Shown here: piece by piece, positions 57,749 to 64,000 of the stretch
Layout: each line of letters starts with the position of its first letter
How positions within the stretch are numbered: the stretch's first letter is position 1
NCBI GenBank assembly: GCA_963843605.1
Contig: CAWJLA010000005.1
Location: 62,001-126,000, forward strand
Direction: 5' to 3'
Source: FEN-1297 sp963843605
Lineage (GTDB): Bacteria > Bacteroidota > Ignavibacteria > Ignavibacteriales > Ignavibacteriaceae
DNA length: 64,000 nucleotides
Notes under the pieces: generated by a model
What the model was told of the DNA's origin: nothing
The model's database searches: none
Seen by the model: only the letters and a program-made list of their open reading frames with translations
Translations under genes and position numbers: made by a program

Positions 57749-60001
57749 TTATTTAAGCAAGGTAAATTCGGAGCTTAAATCAGACACAAATATTTTAAAT
57801 TTACCCGGTTCTATAATTCTTTTGTTCTGCCGCCCGATAAAAGATAAATCATAATCGTTTAGAGTAAATTCAACGGTTTGGGTTTCTCCCGGATTCAATT
57901 CGATTTTTTTAAATCTTTTCAATTGTCTTACCGGTCTAGAAACCGAACCGTATTCGTCGTTAAGGTAAAGTAAAACAGATTCTTTTCCTTTCAGCCTTCC
58001 CGTATTTTTAACGTCTACCGAAACTTTAATTTGATCGCCGTTTTTTATGCTGTTTTTATCAATCTTCAAATTTGAATAAGAAAAAGCGGTATAACTGAGT
58101 CCGAAACCGAACGGCCACTGGGGATTAAAAGTATTTCCTTCGGCATTCTCGAGAGGTTTGTAATCATAATGAGTTAAATTATCCGGATACTTCGGATATG
58201 TAACGGAAAGTCGTGCACTGGGATTTGCATCGCCGAATAAGATATTGGAAATTGCTTCACCGCCGTTCATACCCGGTAAAAACGCAAGCAGAATTCCCTT
58301 TGATTTTCCTTCAATACTTTCAATTATACGGGGTCTGCCTTCAATCATTACAAGGATTACGGGTTTACCTGTTTGCTGCAGTGCTTCCGCAAGCTTTAAT
58401 TGAGCCGTGTCGAGAGTGAGATTATTTATATTACCCATAGTTTCGCAATACGGATGCTCTCCGAGGCAAAGAATTATGTAATCCACATTTTGCGCGGCCT
58501 TTACGGTTTCATCTATATTTATAGCACTATCAAAACCGGTGCCCGGAATATATTTGACATTTTCTGCGCCAAGTTTATCTTCTATTGCCTTTAAAACGGT
58601 CGGCTTATCTTTAGGGTAAAGCGCTTCCTCATTGCCCTGCCAGGTTATTGTCCAACCGCCGTTAAGTACAGACATCATATCTGCTGTAGGACCTGTTACC
58701 AGCACCTTTGCCGATTTTGATAGAGGTAAAATATTGCCGTCATTCTTAGCGAGTACGATAGATTCCTCCGATGCCTGAAGATTAACCAAATCCGATTCTT
58801 TTGTTGCGAAACGGGATTTAAGCGAGTTGTCAGGATATGGATCATTAAATAATCCCAGCATATACTTTACTCGCAGTATTCTTGCAACCGCTTCGTCGAT
58901 TCGCTTAACGGGTACCTTGCCTTCATTAACCAGTTTAATAAGATAATTATAAAAGCTGTAATCAAGAGGAACCATGCTCATATCAACACCCGCCATAACA
59001 GCCATGCGCACGGCATCTTCCGGAGAATCTGCAACTTTATCTCTGGTGTAGAGTCTTTCGATATCCTGCCAGTCCGATACAACGATGCCTTTAAAATTCA
59101 TTTCGCCGCGGAGTACTTCGGTAAGCAAATGATAATTTGAGTGTCCGGGAATTCCGTCAACCTCCGACGAATTCACCATTACCGTCTGCGCACCGCTTTC
59201 AACAGCTTTCTGAAAAGGCGGAAGGAAATATTCGCGCATCATTCTTTCGCTTATCCACGCCGGTGTTCTGTCTTTTCCGTCGATAGGAAAACTGTAACCG
59301 ACATAGTGCTTAAGGCAGACAGCCACTTTATCTTTACCTCCCATGTCATCGCCCTGTGCGCCCTGCAGATAACTTTCGCCCATCTTTTCATCTACATACA
59401 CATCTTCACCGTATGTTTCCCAAAGTCTCGGCCACAATTGCTGTCTTCCGAGATCCAGTACAGGATAAAAATTCCAGGGTATTCCCGAAGCTCTGACTTC
59501 GAGTGCCGTAATCTCACCTTCTTTTTTCACTAAATCGGAATTGAAAGTTGCTGCCATGTTAATTGCCTGCGGAAACAAAGTAGAGCCTTTTGTATAAGTT
59601 GCACCGTGAATGCCGTCAATGCCGTAAATTACCGGAATTTTTAAACGAGTATCTTTTGTTGAGATGTCCTGTATATCGGTAATTAATTTATGCCAGTAAT
59701 CCAGGTCAAGAGCTACGTCGTATACATTAATGATTGAACCCACATGATAGCGGACAATAGCTTCTTTTAATTTAACCGGATCAATCTCGAACATTTGGTT
59801 AACCGTACCCTGCTGTTTTGAGACAGCCTGTATGGTTACCTGGGTCATCTGACCTACTTTTTCTTCGAGTGTCATCTTTGAAAGAAGCTCGCTTACCATT
59901 TTATTAATTTCCGCTTCTTTCTTTGCCGACTTCCCTTTTGCCGGAGTCATTAAAGAACAGCATAAAGTTATAATTACAAAAAGATAAAGCGTTTTTTTCA
60001 T
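57749..60001 (-). CDS. bglX: GH3 family beta-glucosidase
   Basis: About 750 residues. The frame extends to a TTG at 60019, but the ATG at 60001 has AGGGAAGAAGAG before it and starts a signal peptide (MKKTLYLFVIITLCCSLMTP). The GH3 N-terminal barrel shows YGIDGIHGATYTKGSTLFPQ, CLKHYVGYSFPIDGKDRTPA and the nucleophile Asp in GIVVSDWQDIERL. A GH3 C-terminal sandwich and a fibronectin-III-like domain (VDVKNTGRLKGKESVLLYLN) follow. Periplasmic or outer-membrane hydrolysis of beta-glucosides is the family role. A terminator follows. Intact, unlike the nearby GH30 gene. Confidence 0.9.
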   Translation of the reverse strand: MKKTLYLFVIITLCCSLMTPAKGKSAKKEAEINKMVSELLSKMTLEEKVGQMTQVTIQAVSKQQGTVNQMFEIDPVKLKEAIVRYHVGSIINVYDVALDLDYWHKLITDIQDISTKDTRLKIPVIYGIDGIHGATYTKGSTLFPQAINMAATFNSDLVKKEGEITALEVRASGIPWNFYPVLDLGRQQLWPRLWETYGEDVYVDEKMGESYLQGAQGDDMGGKDKVAVCLKHYVGYSFPIDGKDRTPAWISERMMREYFLPPFQKAVESGAQTVMVNSSEVDGIPGHSNYHLLTEVLRGEMNFKGIVVSDWQDIERLYTRDKVADSPEDAVRMAVMAGVDMSMVPLDYSFYNYLIKLVNEGKVPVKRIDEAVARILRVKYMLGLFNDPYPDNSLKSRFATKESDLVNLQASEESIVLAKNDGNILPLSKSAKVLVTGPTADMMSVLNGGWTITWQGNEEALYPKDKPTVLKAIEDKLGAENVKYIPGTGFDSAINIDETVKAAQNVDYIILCLGEHPYCETMGNINNLTLDTAQLKLAEALQQTGKPVILVMIEGRPRIIESIEGKSKGILLAFLPGMNGGEAISNILFGDANPSARLSVTYPKYPDNLTHYDYKPLENAEGNTFNPQWPFGFGLSYTAFSYSNLKIDKNSIKNGDQIKVSVDVKNTGRLKGKESVLLYLNDEYGSVSRPVRQLKRFKKIELNPGETQTVEFTLNDYDLSFIGRQNKRIIEPGKFKIFVSDLSSEFTLLK

Positions 60002-60060
60002 TCTCTTCTTCCCTATCAAAATTAGAAAACTGAATTTAAGTGAAATTATCTTTTACAATA

Positions 60061-61332
60061 TTATTTCATGAGGATCATTTTCTTTACGGAAGTATAACTG
60101 CCGGCTTTCAGGCGATAGAAATAAATTCCGCTTGTAAGACCGGCCCTTCCGGAAGACAGATTACTTCCGTTAAATTCAACGGAATAATTACCGGCATTCT
60201 GATTGCCGTTAACAAGAGTTTCGACCTCCCTTCCGAGAGCGTCATAAATTTTCAAAGTTACAAATTCGTTCTTCGCCAACCGGTAATTTATTTTTGTGCT
60301 GGGATTAAACGGATTAGGGTAATTCTGATACAGCATAAATTCTTCAACACGGGAACTGCTGGTGTACTTGTTAACCGCGGTTATAACTTCCGAAATTGAT
60401 CTGCTCCAAATTTCGCCGTTTAATGAGCCGGCAAATATCTTCGAAGCGTTTGTAGCAAGGCAGTAAATAAAACCGTCTGATAAACCCGTATCGGCTGAAG
60501 CCCATAAATTGCCCATATTTGTAGATACGAATACTCCCTGGCCGGAAGTTCCGACAAGCAGATTAGGATCGATTACTACAATAGCGCGAATATAAGTATT
60601 GGTTAAGCCAGAATTAATTAAGTTCCAATAGAAGCCGTTATTATTCGAGAAATACACTCCTTCGTCATTTCCGAAATAAACGTTGGGGCCGTCGGGCTCG
60701 ATGGTATAAATAAATAATTTGTTGATGCCGTTATTGCTTTTAGTCCAGCTGGCGCCGTCATCATCCGAAAGGAAAATCCCGTCGCCCCATGTACCTGCAT
60801 ATATTCTTTTATCTTTTACCGCAAGAGTACGAACGAACAAATTGGTTAAGCCGTTATTTTCATGATTCCAGGTAGCCCCGTTATCGTTCGAAGCAAAAAC
60901 TCCTCCGCCCCATGATGCCGCTAAAATTGTTGAATCAACAAAAGCAAGAGAATAAATATAGGGATTCGTTAAAGATGCACCCGCGCTTTTCCACGACTGC
61001 CCGTTATCTGTAGTCATAAAAATTCCGCTGCCGTATGTACCGACATAAAGAGTATTGTTATTAAACTTTATAATGTTTATATCGGATGTTGTTAACCCGG
61101 AATCAATATGAGTCCATGAACCGCCGTTATCCTGAGACAAATAGATATTGCCGCCCAGGGTTCCGGCCCATACATTGGACCCGCCTGCTTCCATCGCAGT
61201 AACCCGGCCCGGCAAAGCGCCGTGCCCGCCGGGCGGGTTTGGCAAAGTTGTCATTGTCCACTGGGCAAACACAATATTCGATGATATAGCAACAATGCCG
61301 ATTAAAATTAATAGTATAAAATTTCTTTTCAT
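60061..61332 (-). CDS. Secreted BNR-repeat protein with T9SS tail
   Basis: A 423-residue protein with a signal peptide (MKRNFILLILIGIVAISSNI). Six or seven repeats of about 45 residues follow, each with an S-x-D-x-G-x-W Asp-box (SQDNGGSWTHIDSGLTTSDI, SNDNGATWNHENNGLTNLFV). This makes a propeller like the Ycf48 or sortilin folds. It ends in a sorting domain (LYQNYPNPFNPSTKINYRLA to SGIYFYRLKAGSYTSVKKMI). It is probably exported by T9SS; the ligand is unknown. It is the gene directly downstream of the PorV/PorQ-like one. Intact. Confidence 0.88.
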   Translation of the reverse strand: MKRNFILLILIGIVAISSNIVFAQWTMTTLPNPPGGHGALPGRVTAMEAGGSNVWAGTLGGNIYLSQDNGGSWTHIDSGLTTSDINIIKFNNNTLYVGTYGSGIFMTTDNGQSWKSAGASLTNPYIYSLAFVDSTILAASWGGGVFASNDNGATWNHENNGLTNLFVRTLAVKDKRIYAGTWGDGIFLSDDDGASWTKSNNGINKLFIYTIEPDGPNVYFGNDEGVYFSNNNGFYWNLINSGLTNTYIRAIVVIDPNLLVGTSGQGVFVSTNMGNLWASADTGLSDGFIYCLATNASKIFAGSLNGEIWSRSISEVITAVNKYTSSSRVEEFMLYQNYPNPFNPSTKINYRLAKNEFVTLKIYDALGREVETLVNGNQNAGNYSVEFNGSNLSSGRAGLTSGIYFYRLKAGSYTSVKKMILMK

Positions 61333-61372
61333 TGTAATAACTCTGGTTTCTTTTTAAATATTTTATTTCCCT

Positions 61373-62407
61373 CTAGAAATTTATTCCTAAAGTGAATTTT
61401 TGAATGTTATTTAGTCTTCCGAAATTTTGATAAGCATAATCTAATCTTATTGCTATATTTCCCAGTAATATCTGCTTTACTCCGAAACCGAGCGCGAATG
61501 ATTCTTCAGAATCTTGTAAGAATAATGATTTATATCCTCCTCTTATCGACAGAACATCGTGGAAGACATACTCACCGCCGACATTAACGCTTTCGTAATT
61601 ATCGCTGGGATGCAAAGCGTCTACCGCAACCGTAAATTTATTGTTCTCCGTTGCTATGGGACTGTAAGCAAGGCCGACTCTGAAATTAAGAGGCAGCGAC
61701 CAATAATCGGTACTCAGGTTTGCAGGTATTTTTCCGTTATTTGCCGATGTTGAAGTTGCCGGATCGTAGATTACGAGAGTTGAATTTCCCTGCATCTGCA
61801 TTTTTGTTCCGAAGTTTGAAATCGACATTCCCAGCATAATTCCGTCGAACGGGGTCCGGTATTGAACTCCGAGGTCCATGGCAAATCCGATGGCATTTGC
61901 CTCCCAAATAGACTGATAAATTATTTTGGGATTAAAGCCGATGGCAAAATTATCCGTCAAATTTATTGCATAGCCCAGACTGAAGGCTACATCCGAGGCC
62001 GAAAAAATTTGCCCGGTTCCTTCAGGTGCATCAACGGTAGTCACTTTCATATCGCCGTAATCGGAAGACAAAAAACTGAATCCGACGGTTCCCATACCGC
62101 CGAGATTATAAGTAGCTGCAACATAATTATAAGATACTCCCGCCAGCCAGTTGGTATGGTCGAACAACACTCCGACGCCGTCTATTTTGGCTAAACCCGC
62201 AGGGTTCCAAAAGAAAGCGGATTGATCATCGGCTATTGCAACGAATGCACTTCCCATTGCAGTTGCTTTGGCGCCTTCGCTAATTGACAGGAATGACCCG
62301 GCAGTAGTTCCCCTTTTAGACACATCCGCAACAAAATTGCTTTGGCAAAATGTAATCGATGTGCTCAGGAATAATATCGTTGTAAAAAGAATAATTCTGA
62401 TTTTCAT
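61373..62407 (-). CDS. PorV/PorQ family outer-membrane protein
   Basis: A 344-residue beta-barrel precursor. A signal peptide (MKIRIILFTTILFLSTSITF) is followed by FLSISEGAKATAMGSAFVAI then ADDQSAFFWNPAGLA, the hallmark of the PorV/PorQ family, and LFDHTNWLAGVSYNYVAATY. Alternating strands continue to a terminal aromatic residue in KFTLGINF, as in outer-membrane barrels. PorV shuttles cargo with T9SS tails to the attachment complex; PorQ and other relatives have related roles. Between two genes with such tails, it may serve them in particular (inference). Confidence 0.87.
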   Translation of the reverse strand: MKIRIILFTTILFLSTSITFCQSNFVADVSKRGTTAGSFLSISEGAKATAMGSAFVAIADDQSAFFWNPAGLAKIDGVGVLFDHTNWLAGVSYNYVAATYNLGGMGTVGFSFLSSDYGDMKVTTVDAPEGTGQIFSASDVAFSLGYAINLTDNFAIGFNPKIIYQSIWEANAIGFAMDLGVQYRTPFDGIMLGMSISNFGTKMQMQGNSTLVIYDPATSTSANNGKIPANLSTDYWSLPLNFRVGLAYSPIATENNKFTVAVDALHPSDNYESVNVGGEYVFHDVLSIRGGYKSLFLQDSEESFALGFGVKQILLGNIAIRLDYAYQNFGRLNNIQKFTLGINF

Positions 62408-62419
62408 CTTTTGTCTCCG

Positions 62420-64000
62420 CTATTTAATTACGGCAAATTTGCCAATGTGTTCACCTATACCGGGCGCATCTACATGATATATGTAAATTCCGTATGCCAT
62501 ATCCATTCCGTCATCTGAGATGAGATCCCATGAAATAGAACCGCCATTATTCAAATTCGAATTATCCTTATAAAGCGTTTTTACAAGCGCGCCGGCAATT
62601 GTATATATTTTTATTGTACATTTTGCGGGAAGATTTATGAAATCAATCTTCCTGTCGCCGCGGCCGGTGGGATACAACGATCTTGGTTCCCACGAAGCTG
62701 TAGCTATATACGGATTAGGTACAACCGAAATATTGGATAAACTTTTATTTGCCAAAGTATTATCCACTGAAGATGATTTCGTAGTGAAGCTGAAATAATC
62801 TCCGTTATAGAACGGCTTTTTAGTATAGAATCTGAATATATCACCAGCCTGAGGCATTATAGGTGAAATAGAGGGATTAAACGGAGGCTGATAATGTATC
62901 CTCCAGGAATATTTAACTTGTTTATTAACTGGCTGAATTAATACGATATCGTCTCCGAGAGTTAACGATTTCGATTTGTCGTTATCTATAATTTCGGTTT
63001 TTACGGTGTCGCCGGTATTTAAATCCGTTACTATATAATTGACCGGAATTTTGTTATAAGGCGTAGTTGCAACCGTATTATCGAAGAACTCCATTTGATA
63101 ATCGGTCGGCCATCTTACATCGAGACTGGGTGAAGTGTTATCCGGAATTACAAAAAGATTCAGATTACTTTTGCCTACATACCACCCGGTTAAAGTATCG
63201 TTAATTGCAACCGTAGTATCGTTGTTAAATGAAAATACTATTCCGTCAAACGGCAGGCTGAATACTCTGTTCCCGAATATTGTTGCATCAACGCTGCTTT
63301 GAACGGTATCTGACTTCCCGCTGAAATTTCGCACTACATCGTATGAAGCAGTCCTGTAATTTGGAACGACACCGTTCGAATTAAATAGAATTTTATATTG
63401 AGCGCCGTTCATTATTGTACTAGGATTAAGCACCTGGGCGCTCATCGTTCCGGTTCCCAGACCGCCGGCTATTCTGTTCAGATTACCGACAATTTCCGGC
63501 GGTACATAACCTGCTACAGGAGCATTAGGTGTTACAACAGCGCAGTTTTGATCAACAAACGTTATGTTGCCCGGCTAAATCCTGCCTGATAATTTTTGAA
63601 CATTCCGTCGGCTGCAAACCGGATGTCCCGAATGCGGTATCTCCCATAGTATAAGAACAAACAGCATAATAATATGTAACGCCGTTTTGTACTGTAGTAT
63701 CTACAAATGAATGCTGAAGACCGGTATTGCTGCCTCTCCAAAACCTGGCGCCGTTAATACCAACCGGATCGGGCCCGGCAATAGTATCATCTAAATCGAA
63801 TTGAGCTATCGGTTTCCAGTATGTCGGTTCTCCCTGCGAATCGGTAATTAGTTTTATCGTCTTCGAACTGCGGTTCTTCGCTTCTGTATAATTGTATAAC
63901 CTTCAAACGATTTTTTGTAACCCTGCGCGGGATCGTTATGCTCAAAGCCGAGGAATGAATCCCTTGAAAATTCGGCTATATTATCCCAGTAAATAAAACA
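62420..64000 (-). CDS. Large secreted protein with T9SS-like tail, partial and frameshifted
   Basis: Only the C-terminal 520 or so codons are present; the gene continues beyond the right edge. The last 341 codons are open and end with NLPAKCTIKIYTIAGALVKT then GIYIYHVDAPGIGEHIGKFA, a FlgD-like or sorting domain. Upstream the frame is broken near 63579 (KIIRQDLAG then NITFVDQNCAVVTPNAPVAG) and twice near 63900 (GYTI then YRSEEPQFED then KLITDSQGEPTYWKPIAQFD). Pieces such as GVTYYYAVCSYTMGDTAFGT fit fibronectin-like Ig folds of large Ignavibacteria surface proteins. It lies directly upstream of porV. Function unknown. Confidence 0.7.

Overview
The window looks like a chromosomal segment of an AT-rich bacterium of the Bacteroidota/Chlorobi branch, most probably class Ignavibacteria. 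The evidence is several secreted proteins ending in a type IX secretion (T9SS) sorting domain with the NYPNPFNP signature, a PorV/PorQ-type outer-membrane protein, and housekeeping genes (nuo, asnS, nnr) of that flavour. No rRNA, tRNA, CRISPR or prophage was seen.

Layout. (i) 1-11.3 kb, minus strand: the 5' end of a TonB-like gene, vanZ, nnr, then nuoN, an unknown gene, the Na+/H+ antiporter nhaD, nuoM, nuoL, nuoK, nuoJ and asnS. nuoJ-M and asnS are full length but riddled with 1-2 nt indels. (ii) 11.6-16.7 kb, plus strand: two glnB-amt modules with matching promoters. (iii) 16.7-22.8 kb: a 185-bp MITE-like element with an exact target duplication, then a TetR-controlled efflux operon (TolC, HlyD adaptor, two ABC-2 permeases, no ATPase). 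The same palindromic operator follows the -10 of both its promoters. (iv) 23-41.7 kb: secreted peptidases (S8, S53, S10), an SGNH esterase pseudogene, a DUF3795-like protein, an alpha/beta hydrolase, an SdpI/ArsR pair, an MBL hydrolase, a methyltransferase, an SMP-30 lactonase with a dead sorting tail, and a cupin. (v) 41.8-52.1 kb: a heavy-metal and cytochrome cluster, with a HYC_CC_PP-like protein, CusC-CusB-CusA, a small protein sharing CusB's C-terminal domain, a CcmF-type haem lyase and a Met-rich cytochrome c. (vi) 52.1-60.0 kb: a second MITE copy, an esterase remnant, a GH30 pseudogene, a FucP-type sugar transporter, a WG-repeat protein and a GH3 beta-glucosidase. (vii) 60-64 kb: two sorting-domain proteins flanking a PorV/PorQ protein, the last running off the end.

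Two kinds of gene damage must be kept apart. Damage between 5.5 and 11.3 kb is purely indel, hits an essential synthetase and leaves every motif intact, so sequence or assembly error is likely. Damage in the SGNH esterase, GH30, esterase remnant and SMP-30 tail includes in-frame nonsense substitutions, several at expected Trp codons. It looks like real decay of carbohydrate-active genes.

The parts most worth following are the MITE family, the TGAAT-N4-ATTCA regulon, nhaD inside the complex I cluster, and the domain shared by CusB and its small neighbour.
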